A stretch of DNA of 64,000 nt from Chondrus crispus. Taxonomy: Eukaryota; Rhodophyta; Florideophyceae; Gigartinales; Gigartinaceae. This document shows, piece by piece, positions 1 to 11,422 of the stretch; the stretch's first letter is position 1; every line of letters begins with the position of its first letter. Made by a program: the position numbers and the translations under genes. Where the stretch lies: positions 358,666 through 422,665 of the forward strand of contig NW_005179211.1 in assembly GCF_000350225.1 (NCBI RefSeq). Direction: 5' to 3'. Under the pieces are notes generated by a model, which worked only from the letters and a program-made list of their open reading frames with translations, made no database searches and was not told the DNA's origin.

Positions 1-55
1 ATCGTATCGCGACGACCCTCACCGTGGAGGAGCCGCCCGCGGATCCGGAGTACTG

Positions 56-991
56 ATGTACTCTGTCGATCCTCGCTGGGGCGGCTACCCGCTGGCGGAT
101 TACGCCGAGCATCCCGGTCCGGTAGACGTCCGTACGCTACCCGTCACCACCTTCGGCACGCTGGGTCCCGCCGAACCCGGACTCGAGCCGGTACATACGA
201 TGATCCAAGAGCTCAGCGCCGTCGCTGACTATCGTATGTACCGGCTGGATAACACCTCGAGGCTTGTTACCTCGGGTGACGCGGGACGGATCGCGAAGTA
301 CGTCCAACGCTGCCGTGGGATCCGACCTACGATGAGGAGCTTTGACGGTACGGACCCGATCCAGCTCCTACCGTTCTTGAAGGATGTCCGGATAACCTTC
401 AATTCGCAACACCTTACCGAAGGTGTTGCGGTACGAGTCCTCGCACACTTCCTAGAGGGCAACGCGGAACACCTGTATACGAGTTATACAATGCGTGGCC
501 TCCGCGCAGGCCAGCTACACGACGACGTGAGCTGGCCGGGGCTCGTGAACCAGTTCCTGAAACGCTACCTAACCGACGACGTGTTAGGTGAAGCGTACGA
601 CGCTGTCGCGACGGCGCGACAGCAATCTCATGAAACGGAGAGCACGTTCGCGGACCGGCTCGAAACTGCCGCGTTCCGGTGCACGGCAGTGTTCTCCGAA
701 CAGTCCCTCGCGCACTACTTCGTGCGGGGACTGGCACCGGCGACCCGTGCTGCAGTTTCCCAAACCGTACAGCGGCTGCAGAGCCGCCAGAAGACCGATC
801 TTCCAACCATCCGCCGCATCGCCACAGCGGAAGGCACGACGTACCGCGCTCGGCGCTGTTTACCCCTGCCAGATACAAAACCGGCAGGGAGGGCTGGCAG
901 GACTACGAAGTCCGCCGCAACAAGTTCGCCCGCCTCGACCCTCCACATCGGGGAGGGTGATTGGCAGGCCGACCCTGTCCTCATTACGTAA
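56..991 (+). pseudogene. G1 gag, capsid part
   Basis: This open frame of about 311 codons has the position and alpha-helical character of a gypsy capsid domain. A stretch reading FDGTDPIQLLPFLKDVR matches the F-G-DP-I-FL pattern of the G2 gag (FNGSDPIKVISFLARCK), so the two are homologous. The frame is open back to the window edge, so the true start probably lies outside. The protein would assemble the virus-like particle. The frame ends at 991 and the nucleocapsid part continues in another frame, which implies a frameshift near 960-990. Confidence 0.7.
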
Positions 992-1722
992 GGAGGAGGA
1001 CCCGTGGGTGGACGACCCCCCTCGCCGATGTCGACCGGAACGACATCGAGTTACGCGACCGCCTTCGCGGCCACTCCAAGAGTGGCAAGGGGTACGGACC
1101 CCCGGGTCGCAGAGCTCGACATCTCGAGTCGAGATGCAGGAGCCGAAGCCCCTATGAGGAGGCGCGTCAAGCAGCGACCTTCGCCTCCACGGATGGCAGC
1201 GCGTATGTGTGCTGGCTATGCCGTACGTACGGACGGGCCATGTACGCGTTCCGGTTCCTGTCGCCGGAACAACGGATGTTCACGGCGTACAGGAACTACC
1301 GCTACCAGATGGAGACGCGCCCCGGAGCGCGTAATCTCCTCCGGCAGTCAGTCGGCGAGGGCCACCCCCCGCGTCAAGGTTTCCCGAATCGTTCGGGTGG
1401 GGGCACACACTTCGCCTCACGCGGAGGCGGGTATCGTCGTAACGAACTCAATCATCGTGATCGACCGGATTACCGCCCGTCGGACACAAATTATCCCCGT
1501 CAAGGAGGGAGAGGGGACCGAGACCGTTCTCGGTTACCGCAACAGGTACAAAACGCGATCATGTACCTGCAAGATTGGGTAGAGAACCCGTATCCTCTAC
1601 CCACGGAGGAGCACGAAGGAGACCCGACTCGCCTCGTCCCTCATATCCTGCGACGACCGGACGTCCCAGGTCAAGGTCAAGAAGTACGCGAATACTTCGC
1701 TGATGACGCGCGGCCGCAGTAG
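961..1722 (+). pseudogene. G1 gag, nucleocapsid part with damaged zinc knuckle
   Basis: The frame contains CWLCRTYGRAMYAF, which matches the spacing CX2CX4HX4C of a retroviral zinc knuckle. The histidine reads Arg and the last cysteine reads Phe, so two of four zinc ligands are lost. Around it is an Arg/Gly-rich tract typical of RNA-binding nucleocapsids. The frame differs from the upstream capsid part, so a frameshift separates them. Family and role are clear; function is lost. Confidence 0.6.
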
Positions 1723-1969
1723 GGGGGTCGTCCCGACCCACGCGGCCGAGGACCCGAAGGAGACCTGGCCACCGATGGCCAGGAAGGTAACTGAGATAGC
1801 ACCGGTAGTTCGAAAAAAGGGTAAAGACGGTTACGTACACGCCGTCGCGTGAGCCGTCTTATCCATACGAGCTAGACCGGACCCCGCGTGCTCGCCAAGG
1901 ACACGGGGGTATTCTCCGATAATACATCCACCACTTCCGGAAGCGAGCACGGGAACTCCTGCGACGCCA

Positions 1970-2980
1970 ATGCAGGAGGACGCGAGCGTCGAGGCCTCCG
2001 TTAGCCCGACGCTGGAGGAGAGCACCACCGGGACACCGTCAGCCCCGGTAATGCTGAGCGAACGCGATGGAAGTAATGCAGACCGGAAGGAGCACGTCGA
2101 TCTCCTAGCTTCCGTGAGCCAAGGCCCGCCGACGAACGGTCCTCTGCATATGGACCCCAGCACTCGAGGGGGCGTCACCGAGCCGCGGACGCCCCAAGAA
2201 ACGCGTAGAAGGAAGCGCAAAAGGGGTCAACACCGAAAGCGAAAGCCCCGACGGAACGACCTCACCGATAAGGTCGCGCCTAAGATAGACGATGGCCTCG
2301 TGTGCCTCATGAAGTCAAAAATATACAACGTCTTGGGCTCCGTGGCCACCGGAGGCAACGCGTTCAAGCCCCACACGATCGCCGTCGATACGTGTTCCGG
2401 GTAAAACTTGGTGAGGAAGGCCGACCTCCCTCCCGACTGGACCCGCTACGTGATACGGGACGCGTCATTACCCCGACTGGCTGGCGCGAACAGTAACCTG
2501 CTCCTACTTACGGCCGTCGTCCATCTCGTTGTGAGGTTGCGGAACACGACGTTCCGCATACCTTTCGTAGTGGCCGAACAGCTCGCTGTTCCCGTCCTAC
2601 TTGGGACCGCGTTCATCGATGCCCACGTACGCAGCATAGATATCGATGGCCAGAAGCTCGAACTTCGCCACGGTGGCTCCGTAGCCATCGTCGACGGGAA
2701 CTGGGAGCCGGCTCCCCCTACCAGGCGACGCGGACGCCAGACGAGCCGGCCGCATGTACGCGAGGAGGCCCCGCAAGCGATCCGAATCGCCCGCTGGGTT
2801 ACCATCCCCGCGTTGTCACAAGCCCGAGTGCGTGTGACAACCGCGGGGAGGGTCCTCGTGTTCCTGGAGCCCAAGCCCTCACTCCAACACCGACAGGGAG
2901 TGAGGTTGACGAATGGCGTCGCGAAGGTTCTACCAAATCATACCTTCGACGTCATCGTCGCGAACTTCTCGCGACGGTAG
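1970..2980 (+). pseudogene. G1 aspartic protease region
   Basis: A basic linker is followed by IAVDTCSG, then an in-frame TAA (2402-2404), then NLV. Further on is LLGTAFIDAHV, the second conserved block of retropepsins (hydrophobic-hydrophobic-G-x-x-F). The active site should read D-T/S-G; here the glycine is Cys and a stop follows two codons later, so the protease is doubly disabled. The C-terminal part (GVRLTNGVAKVLP near 2900) is the linker between protease and reverse transcriptase also present in G2 and G3. Confidence 0.65.
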
Positions 2981-3094
2981 AGGCGGCTTCCGAAGCACAC
3001 CGTCGTGTGATACGGGAAGCGCAACCCCCTCGCGATCCTCACGCCCGAACGGAGGGTCGCCGAGGGGATCGCGCACGCGCTACACCTAACCGAC

Positions 3095-5215
3095 TTGACC
3101 GATCAAGTCGGAGGGGTAGGAGTTGGCCGATCCAACTCCGACGACCAGACCGCTGCGGATGACGGAGAGGTCGACACAGACGAACGGCCTTTATACCACC
3201 CGACGGCGGGGGGTACTGTACCCCCACAGAATAAGGATCCCGAAAATCCACCGATGGATTGGGAAAAAGAGGTTGACTTGTCATACATCGAGGATGACAA
3301 GCTCCGTGGCCACGTACTCGAGATGCTCCGTAGGCACTGGAGTTTGTGGAGCGGTGCGCTCGGAACTATCCGAGCAACGGAGCACCACTTTGCCCTCGAA
3401 CCGGGTACGAAGCCGATACGCTCGATGCCCTACCGTAAGGGACTCGCGATGCGCGAAATGGTCGCGAAGGAGGTCAACAAGATGTTGAACGCAGGGGTTA
3501 TCGAACCCGCGAGCACCGAGTGGGCTTCCCCGGTGGTGTTCGTACCGAAGAAAGACGGCTCTCTTCGGTTCTGCGTAGACTATCGGCGTCTCAACGCGAA
3601 GACTGCAGCGGATTCGTATCCGCTGCCGCGTATGGACGACTGCATCGACTCGTTAGGAGATGCAGCCGTCTTTACGACGTTGGACTGCAATTCCGGTTAT
3701 TGGCAGATCCCGGTCGCTCCGGAGGACCGGGATAAGACAACCTTTACGACGCACATGGGCACGTTTCGCCACCTGCGAATGCCGTTCGGACTAAAAGAGG
3801 CACCGGCCACCTTCCAACGCGCCCTGGATATTATTCTCTCACGCGTTCGCTGGAAAATATGCCTCGTCTATCTCGATGACGTCATAGTGTTCTCGCGCAC
3901 ACACGCGGAACATGCGAAGCATCTCAACACTGTCTTGAGCTTGCTTGGGAGTGCCGTAATCTCCCTCAAGCTCAAGAAGTGTAGCTTCTTTCAGCCGAAG
4001 GTACACTACCTGGGGCACGTCATTTCCCCAAGTAAGTTAAGCGTGGCGGACACGGCGGCCGATGCCTTCAAGACGTTCACGTTCCCGAGGACACTTACGC
4101 AAGTGCACCCGTTCCTCGGGCCGTGCAACGAATAACGCCGATTCGTTAAGGGGTTCGCGAATATAGCGCGTCCTCTGACCGACATGACGAGCAAGGATGC
4201 AAATCCTGACTTCTACAATCCCACGGAGGCCCAACTGAACGCGTTCGAGAACCTCAAGAGGTGTACGATCGCTCCGCCAATCCTCGCGCTACCGCAGTAC
4301 GGCCGTCCGTACATGATCGACACGGACGCGAGTGCCTACCAGCTTGGCTGCACGCTGCTCCAGGAGCACACCCAGCCAAACGATTGTCGGCGCGCAGGCT
4401 ATTGGTCCTACTCGCTGAACGACAGCGAGCGCAACTACAGCGCCACGGAACGCGAGTGCTTCGCCGTAGTGTGGGCCGTCCGCACACTACAGCCGTACGT
4501 AGAAGGAGCGAAGTTCACCGTCCGAACGGATCACGACGCCTTGAGGTGGCTCATGTCCCTCACAGAGAGTTCCGGAAGACTCACCCGGTGGCGGCTACGT
4601 CTGGCTGAATACGACTTCACCATTCAGTACCGCCCCGGGCGCGTGCATCAGGTGCCCGATGCCCTGTCACGCCTCGTGTCGCCTCGTGTCGCCGATGACC
4701 CTCGCCCCACCGTCGAGGTGGATGACGACATTCCCACCTTCGACGGGGGTACGACCGGTCGAGACGTATCGAACGAGCTCGCGGACCACGTTTGTACCGC
4801 GAGCTGTGACCATCAGGCCGTCCATGTCTTCGTGACGACACGGAACCAAGCCGGGTCAAGGACGAGGTCGCTCGTACGAATGCGCGACGAAGCGCGAGGC
4901 GACGATGAATCCCCCGCTCTCCGAGGACGCACTTCGTTTTGGGAGGAGAACGACCAGTTCGGAGCCGCCGAAATCGAGCGCGCCGAAGACTCCGAAGCCG
5001 GCTCGCCCGACTATTCGGTCGCGCCTCCGCAGGACGACATTCCGGCCCCTCTTACGATAGAGGAGATAGCCGAGGAGCAACGCGTGGATGACTTCTGCCA
5101 AACCGTTTTGGCACGACAGTCAGAGTCCCGGGACTCTGCGTTCTTCGAGGACCACCAAGGGGTGCTCAAACGGAGACAACCATTTTATCCTGATATCGCA
5201 GGTGGTGGTACCTAG
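3095..5215 (+). pseudogene. G1 reverse transcriptase and RNase H
   Basis: The reverse transcriptase blocks are in order: FVPKKDGSLRFCVDYRRLN, TTLDCNSGYWQIPV, MPFGLKEAPATFQ and the catalytic LVYLDDVIVFS near 3870. An in-frame TAA at 4133-4135 breaks the thumb/connection region (CNE stop RRFVKGF); after it the same frame continues through RNase H (MIDTDASAYQLGC, ERNYSATERECFAVVWA, TDHDALRWL) to a linker before integrase. Apart from the single stop the domains look complete. The frame closes at 5215, and integrase continues in a different frame, so a frameshift lies near 5200. Confidence 0.8.
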
Positions 5216-6221
5216 GACGCTCCCCGCTTGGCTCCTCCGCCTGTGCCACAACCCGGCCATCGCGGGACACCCGGGCCAGAATCGTATGTACTTCGCCCTT
5301 CGACGCGAGTACTACTGGCCCCATCTCGCTGCAGATGTCGCTGCCACGGTGCGAGGGTGTCGGACCTGCGCGATGAACCGGGTCAAGTGGCGGAAACACC
5401 TCAACCGTTTGAGGTTTTTCCCCGCCAAGCGGCCACTAGAGAGCCTCGCGATTGCCATCTTGGGTCCGCTCCCGAAGACGAAGGCAGGGAAACGTTTCCT
5501 CCTCCTTATCACAGACCTCTTCACTAAGTTAACACAAGTGGTCGCGCTTCAAACAGTGACCGCGTACACTGTCGCGACAGCATTCTGTGACGCGTGGATC
5601 TTCAAATACGGTGTTTCACGTTCGCTGTTGTCGGACAACGGTCCTCAATTTAACGCGAAGTTCTTCCACAGCGTGTGTCGCGTACTGGGGATAACTAACT
5701 TATATACGTCCGCGTATCATCCCCAGACGAATGGAGAGGTTGAACGTTACAACCAGACTATCGCGTCGATGCTTCGGAACTACGTCAACGAGCATCAGGA
5801 TGATTGGGACGTGTACGTGGGACCGCTTACGTACGCGTACAATTCCCACGTACACCGAACCACGCGTACGATACCCTTTGAGCTCGTGCTCAGCAGACCC
5901 CCGCCGGAGTTTTCTCTTCGAAGAGCCGACGGGACGCGCCCCCTCCGGACAGGGGAACTCAACGGGCAGAGTTTCTCAAGACCTTGGACGAGACCATCCA
6001 AAAAGCTTACGAAAGCTTGCATCGTACGCAAGCCCGCTACAAACGCGACTTCGATAAACGCGTACGAAGGATTAACACGCGACTCAAGCCGGGGGACTAC
6101 GTGTACCTCAACCCCACCGATGGGGCGAAGACGTCGAGCAAGCTCGCGTCGCCTGCCGTTGGACCATACCGCGTACTGGCCAACGACAAACGAACCGTCA
6201 CGATCGACCGTGATTGGGTGA
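5088..6221 (+). pseudogene. G1 integrase, catalytic Asp lost
   Basis: The domain starts near 5200. The HHCC zinc-binding region is readable (CHNPAIAGHPGQ, then GCRTCAMNR), followed by the DDE core. The first core block reads LAIAILGPLP where the family has an Asp (VAIDILGPLP type), so the first catalytic acidic residue is Ala. The second (LLSDNGPQF) and third (HPQTNGEVERYN) are intact. The frame becomes noise after about 5990, where the correct frame shifts to the one starting at 5984. It would have inserted the cDNA; this copy could not. Confidence 0.75.
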
Positions 6222-6538
6222 CGGAGCGCGTCTCGGCAGACCGCTGCGTGTACGCGCCCCCTCCGACGGACGCGCCACGAGCAAGTGCAACAACCCCAGG
6301 TGACCTTGCCGACAAGGTCACCAACGGCACGCAGTACGCCGTCGAGCGTCTGCTCAGGCATCGCGTGGTACAGGACGGAATTACGGAGTTCCTCATCAAG
6401 TAGTCTGACTACGACCAACCCACTTGGACTGAACGAACACATGTCCCCGAGGAGCTAGTGTTGCGATACGCGCAGCGACTGAGAATGCATACAGGAAGAG
6501 ACCTCTCCTCCGAATTGAACGCGGTCGTTCACTCTTGA
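5984..6538 (+). pseudogene. G1 integrase C-terminus and chromodomain
   Basis: The frame shows ARYKRDFDKR, LKPGDYVYL and a GPY module (PAVGPYRVL). It ends with a chromodomain: YAVERLLRHRVVQDGITEFL, then an amber codon (TAG, 6401-6403) where the family has the aromatic-cage Trp, then SDYDQPTWTERTHV. The chromodomain marks the element as a chromovirus, a clade known to use it for targeting chromatin. The tail closes with TGA at 6536-6538. Stop instead of Trp means loss of the domain's second half. Confidence 0.75.
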
Positions 6539-6548
6539 GGAGGGGGCC
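6517..6548 (+). repeat. Internal copy of the G1 polypurine-tract region
   Basis: These 32 bases match 23875-23906 with two differences and end in the same GAGGAGGGGGCC purine run. The second copy sits directly before the 3' LTR. This one sits at the end of pol and no LTR follows. The two copies bracket the non-coding/antisense-ORF part of G1 (and nested G2). Confidence 0.8.
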
Positions 6549-7300
6549 CCCAACCGCTTCGTCTCCGCCTAATTAACACGTCGCGGTTAGGAACAGATGA
6601 CGCGGGCGGACGGACAAATGCACCCGACCGAGGGTGGCAAACGAAAGCGCGAGACGCCAAAACGTATTGACCGTCAAGGTCATCGAACACGACCGACGTT
6701 GTCGACAAAGCGCGAAAAGCGAAGACAGTACGGACTGTACAACGAAAATGGCACGCCCTGGAACATCGAGTACACGAGGGGAGGATACGATCTCCCAAGA
6801 AACGCGAACGCGTCACGATAACACCAGCCGATAGGGGGCTCGAATCGGAAAGCAAGAACGACGCCAAGACGTATGGACAGTCCAAGCTTACTACGCGACA
6901 CACCAATACCAAGCGGCACGAACTGCAGGCAACGCAATGTGTCGCGTACTCACCAACGAGAGGCAGGAGGGCGACGCCACCCTCCTAGCCAGGAAATGAG
7001 GCGAGCGGTCGCGACGAGCTCCACGCGTAGGGAGACTCATGATCCCGCGACCGCGCACGACCGAAGAGGTACCGATGGGAAAAGGGCGGGCCTACAAGAA
7101 CTAAAAAGCCGTTCGGGCCGCCCTACCTCTCCAGTCAATCCGTTACCAGGTACCCAAAATAATTTGGGGGAACGTACCAAAAATATGGGGAAAATACAGT
7201 CCGAATGACACTGTATGTCAAGCCATCGCCGCCGAGGGCCCGGCAGCAAACCGCCGCCGCCTCCGGGAATAATCAAAAAGAGGGATGACGTACAGTGGGG
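6549..7300 (+). other. G1 post-pol non-coding region, left part
   Basis: I find no convincing coding sequence on either strand. This is the left part of the roughly 3.4-kb G1 stretch between pol and the antisense ORF; the remainder continues at 19363 after the nested element. Confidence 0.5.
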
Positions 7301-7305
7301 CAAGA
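7301..7305 (+). repeat. Target-site duplication of G2 (left)
   Basis: CAAGA directly precedes the first LTR base (TG at 7306). The same CAAGA directly follows the last LTR base at 19358-19362. This pairs the LTR at 7306 with that at 18710 as the true ends of G2. Confidence 0.85.
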
Positions 7306-7951
7306 TGTAGTGCACTGTACTCTGTACCGGGACAGCTGTCCTAATCTCGCCAAAATCACGCTCACCGCCACCACGTATGCCACGGGTACACGTGGACCCC
7401 TGTCTCTCTGCCAGACCATACCGATGGACACGTGTGAGCCCTCTGCCACCTGTCGAGTCTATAGGGGCCGTTACTTGGTCCCCTCGGGGCTACACCCGTT
7501 ATATTCTAGTTATTCTAAATTACGGTATAATTAAGCTTCGTCATTACAGCGACGGGGACTACATAGTCAACCCGATAATCGAAGTAAAGAGGCACGAAGC
7601 CTCGAGTCTTTTACCATGGTTTCTGGATTCTAGGTTGTAGCCTCGACTCGGTACTGGCTCGCCCATACTGACCGAGCCATCTACCCCTAGAATCCCACCT
7701 GCCTTCCCCGCGCGCGTCGATCCCCCCCGCGCGAGACCTACGTTAACTACTGTGCTGTCCGTCCTGCTAGCTCTGTTTTTCTCTTAATTCCATCCCCTTT
7801 TATTGCTGACTACCTTGCTACTTTTCTACCGCGCAAGCCGCGCCCGGATCCCGGTTCCGGTCATCCACCGGGTGGTCTCCCGAATTTCCTTACGCGTCCG
7901 AACGCGCGTTGCTCTGCCAACAGCCGCCACAAGAGACTTTAGTGCACGACA
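7306..7951 (+). repeat. G2 5' LTR
   Basis: It starts TGTAGTGCAC and ends GTGCACGACA. It resembles the 3' LTR (18710) more than it does the solo LTR at 8114: the first 150 bases share variants with the 3' LTR that the solo copy lacks. It would hold the promoter and poly(A) signals of the element. Confidence 0.9.
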
Positions 7952-7954
7952 TTT

Positions 7955-7971
7955 TGGTCTCCCGACCTAGA
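7955..7971 (+). other. G2 probable primer-binding site
   Basis: Three T residues after the LTR end comes TGGTCTCCCGACC. The TGG start is what is expected for pairing with the CCA end of a tRNA. G3 has the same spacing (CA, TTT, TGGT) at 47127-47134, which supports the call. I cannot assign the tRNA. Confidence 0.55.
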
Positions 7972-8086
7972 AACAGTCGATACTCTCGTGCATCCGAGTG
8001 TCCTCTTTCTTCCCTGACCCACTTTCCCTTTCTAGCTCTCCTCCCTGCGCCTTTCCCTCACGCACCGATCGTTAGGTGTATTCGCC

Positions 8087-10530
8087 ATGGTGACCGGCTC
8101 CGAGTCGTCCCGTTGTAGTGCACTGTACTCGGCACCGGGACGGCTGTCCTCATCTCGCCAAATTCGCGCTGGCCGCCGCCACGTGTACCACGGGTACCCG
8201 TGGACTCCCCTGCCGCTCTACCGGACCCCCCGTGGACACATGTAATCCCTCCGCAACCCCTAGGGCCTTCGGGGACTGTACTTGGTCCCCTCGGGGCTAC
8301 ACCCGTTATTTCCTAGTTATTCTAGTTTACAGTATAATTTAGCTTCGCCATTACGGCTACGGGGGACTATATAGTTAACCAGATACTCAAAGTAAAGAGG
8401 CACGAAGCCTCGGGTCTCTTACCTTGGTTTCTGGATTCTAGGTTGTAGCCTCGACTCGGTACTGGCTCGCCCATACCGACCGAGCCATCTACACCCCTGG
8501 AATCCCAACTGCCTTCCCCGCGCGCGTCGATCCCCCCCGCGCGAGACCTACGTTAACTACTGTGCTGTCCGTCCTGCTAGCTCTGTTTTTCTCTTAATTC
8601 CTCCCCCTTTTATTGCTGACTACCTTGCTACTTCTCTACCGCGCAAGCCGCGCCCGGATCCCGGTTCCGGTCATCCACCGGGTGGTCTCCCGAATTTCCT
8701 TACGCGTCCGAACGCTCGTCGCTCTGCCTACAGCCGCCACACGTGGCTGTAGTGCACGACACCCATGACACTCGTCCGAGAGACGTCCCAGCGCCCGTCG
8801 CGGCGTGGATCACGCCGAACCGCCGCGAAGGCCTCCGTGAAGCCGAGAGGTTCTCTCTCAACTTAATCGAGGAGAAACTCAACTCGCACACCGCCAAGAT
8901 ACGCAAGATGTTAGACAGCCTTGTTGCTGGTAAGATCGCCACTCAGGCGGAGGTACAGTCCCAACAGGGACGTGATCGCCTCGCCGCACTAGAAGGCGTT
9001 CTCACGCGAGCGTGACAGAAGGACATCGGGTCCACCGTCAACAAGACGCTCCTTCCTCTACGGGAGGAAGTAGATCGCCTGACGCAGGAAGTCAACGACC
9101 TCCGTCGGCGTAACCTCGCCCTGGAATCGGCACGAACACGACCCGTCCCCGCTAGACAAGACGAGTCGACCGCGTCGAAGCCAAGATCTAACCCGCAGTT
9201 ACATGCGTTACAACCGTTGGACGAAAATCTACTGTTCGCCGACGTCACTAAATCAGCCCTCACGGCTGCCGGGATTCCGCTCCCCGATCCCCTGACGATG
9301 GAGGGACAACGGGATCCTACCCCGGACCTAGCGGCCGCCCGAGGCCCGTCACCAAGATCGTCTCGCGACAAGAAGGTCAAGACCGAAGGCCACCGTCACA
9401 AGTCCGGCCACGGAAGCCGACCTGGACCGGAGGATTTCTCCGGTTACTCGGGTCGATCCCCGCCGTCAGCTTCAGAATCCGACTCCGATTCGGACTCCGA
9501 AGCCGAGGCATTCACGATACCACAACCGAGCTTCGGCCCGAAGGCGAAGGGTGTAACGGTGTGGAAACCGACCAACCACCGCTTCCGAGGCGCGTGTAAT
9601 TATCGAGCTTACCGTCTCGTGAATACCGACCCCACCGTCGATGCAAAGGTGTACGTCACGACGCGTAAGCGCGTGCAATATCTCCTCGCCGTAATGGGAG
9701 AGTACAAGTTTAACGGGTCCGACCCGATCAAAGTCATCAGCTTTTTGGCTAGATGTAAGGAGAATTTCGACAACGCAGAAATATCGGAGGCAATGGCTCT
9801 AATGGCCTTGCCGCATCTTCTCAACCCGCCGGCGAAGGAGGCGTATGAATCCCATCGAGGATATTTCCGACGCAATCAAGCGATTGCGTCGTGGCCAGCA
9901 GCAGTGAACTGGTTGCTTCGTACGTATGCTACGAATATTCAGATCGAGCAAGCGCTCTCTGTGGTCCGGGATTTACGCCAAAAACTGGGCGAAGTTGAGA
10001 TCGAGTATGCAACTCGTATGTTAACCGCCCTCGCGCGGTGTGGGGACATCCATTCCCCCTATGAACGCACTACCTTGTTCATAGAGGGCCTCCTTCCGGC
10101 GATCAAGCCGTTGGTGCTCCAAGCAAGGGAGAATCGCCCCCGATCCTCATTCGAGGACACAGTGGCCGAAGCCCGCGCTCAAGGGGCGCCCTACCGCGCG
10201 CAGACGGCTGGCGGAAGAAGACGCGTCGACTTCGCGAGACCCGCCGCCAAGCAAGTGTTGGCGATGGCAGACAGTATGCCCTCATCGACAACCGCGGGTC
10301 TGAACCCGAGCTATCATACCGGCCTGGACGCCGAGAACTTCCTCGCCAATGACGAGCCATTCGCCGCGGCAGCTGGGTCACCTTCATTTCCCACCGAGGG
10401 ATCCTCATTCAATGACAAGGATTCGGTGTTCTACGGAGAGCGGCGGCCGACCTACAAGGACCCGCCACGGGTTCCGAGACCGCGCGAGAAGTCCCCCGGT
10501 TGTGCCGGTCGAGAGGGAACCCGGACATGA
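8087..10530 (+). pseudogene. G2 gag, split by a solo LTR
   Basis: An ATG at 8087 opens nine codons, then the solo LTR 8114-8761 intervenes, and the same frame resumes at 8767 (DTRPRDVPAP). The frame meets TGA at 9013-9015 and continues to 10530. The N-terminal part is coiled-coil-like (LREEVDRLTQEVNDLRRRN near 9060). An acidic Ser/Asp tract follows near 9480. The capsid part from about 9590 contains FNGSDPIKVISFLARCK. It is the structural protein of the particle. Two lesions (LTR and stop) disable it, and the nucleocapsid continues in another frame near 10500. Confidence 0.75.
8114..8761 (+). mobile_element. Solo LTR of the G2 family inserted in G2 gag
   Basis: The 648 bp start TGTAGTGCAC and end GCACGACA. 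They are flanked by CCCGT (8109-8113) and CCCAT (8762-8766), a target duplication with one later mutation. No primer-binding site follows it, and gag codons lie immediately on both sides. It is more diverged from the two terminal LTRs than they are from each other, so it came from another family member and then lost its interior by LTR-LTR recombination. Confidence 0.85.
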
Positions 10531-10841
10531 AGACACCTTCCCGGCAAATCATCTGCTACACATGCTACACATGCTACATAGTCGGGGATCATATTAACCC
10601 CGACTGTAGCATGAAGGTGCGCGATGTGTCGCTCGTCCCTCATAATTTTAAGAAGCTCATGGCGGCACAGAAGGCCCGTGTTCCCGCAGACGCGTACTTG
10701 CGCGCTGTAGCCCTCCTCAGTTTCGAGGCTAATCGGCTGATCGCACCCGTCTTGCCGTCAAAGTCTCCCTCCGCTTCGGAGAAGTCAAGGCCCCCTAGCC
10801 GCAAGGCAGCACCTCCGAAAAACTACGAGACCCACAGCTGA
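10500..10841 (+). pseudogene. G2 nucleocapsid with zinc knuckle
   Basis: The frame carries CYTCYIVGDHINPDC, a zinc knuckle spaced CX2CX5HX4C (canonical CX2CX4HX4C). Immediately upstream, the nonamer TGCTACACA is repeated and then partly repeated again (about 10555-10577), which adds an extra Cys-Tyr-Thr unit and may explain the odd spacing. The frame differs from the capsid frame ending at 10530, so a frameshift separates them. Confidence 0.6.
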
Positions 10842-10906
10842 AAATCCCTGACATTCCATCGCGGTATACCGCGTCACCCCCGCCCCCGAAGCCGGCGATC
10901 CGCGTC

Positions 10907-11422
10907 TTGGGACGGAGACACGCTCGCCAAGCGAGCCCCTCCAACCCCGATCCGACGGCCATGGGGACGCTCCGCCGACCGTGGCGTCTTAACAACGGGA
11001 GGCGCTCCCCCGATGACAAGGCCGTCGAGCCAGTTTGTACACTGTCTCGACGCAATTACAAGGTCTACGCCGACCTTGGGCTCACCACCTCCATCATGGT
11101 GCGTCAACTCACCATCCTGGACACGGGTGCCGGCTCCAATTTTGCCCGCGCCGACACCCTGCCCAAAGGATGGGAGAGCTTAATCGAACCGGGGGAAGTC
11201 CCGACGATCGCCGACGCGAACGGGCGGCCGTTACGAACAAGCAGCTCCGCCACCCTCGTTGTTCGACTAGCAACTCCCACGATGAAATGCAAGTTCATCG
11301 TGTGCAAGCGCCTGGCAGCCCCCGTCATCCTGGGCTGTGACTTTAACGACAAGTTTGTCGAGGCCATCTATCCACGTCGGAAGGTGGTCGAGCTCGATGA
11401 TGGGACGAAGTCCCCATCGTGA
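10907..11422 (+). pseudogene. G2 aspartic protease
   Basis: LTILDTGAGSNF (about 11107-11142) is an intact retropepsin active site (D-T-G). VILGCDFNDKFVEAI near 11330 is the second conserved block. The domain itself has no internal stop, but it is out of frame with nucleocapsid upstream and with the reverse transcriptase downstream, as judged from the separate frames. It would process gag and pol. Confidence 0.7.

Noticed and set aside
414..878. Antisense open frames across gag and pol of G1, G2 and G3 (for example 414-878, 5795-6442, 14452-14967, 47791-48525)
   Set aside because: They overlap recognised coding sequence, have the Arg/Ser/Pro composition of mirrored GC-rich codons, and do not recur at matching positions between elements.
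1..7300. Integrated virus of another type
   Set aside because: All enzymes fit Ty3/gypsy chromovirus order and no envelope-like or capsid gene of another virus is seen.
8114..8761. This LTR as the 5' LTR of G2
   Set aside because: No primer-binding site follows, gag codons flank both sides, it has its own target duplication, and CAAGA pairs the LTR at 7306 with that at 18710.
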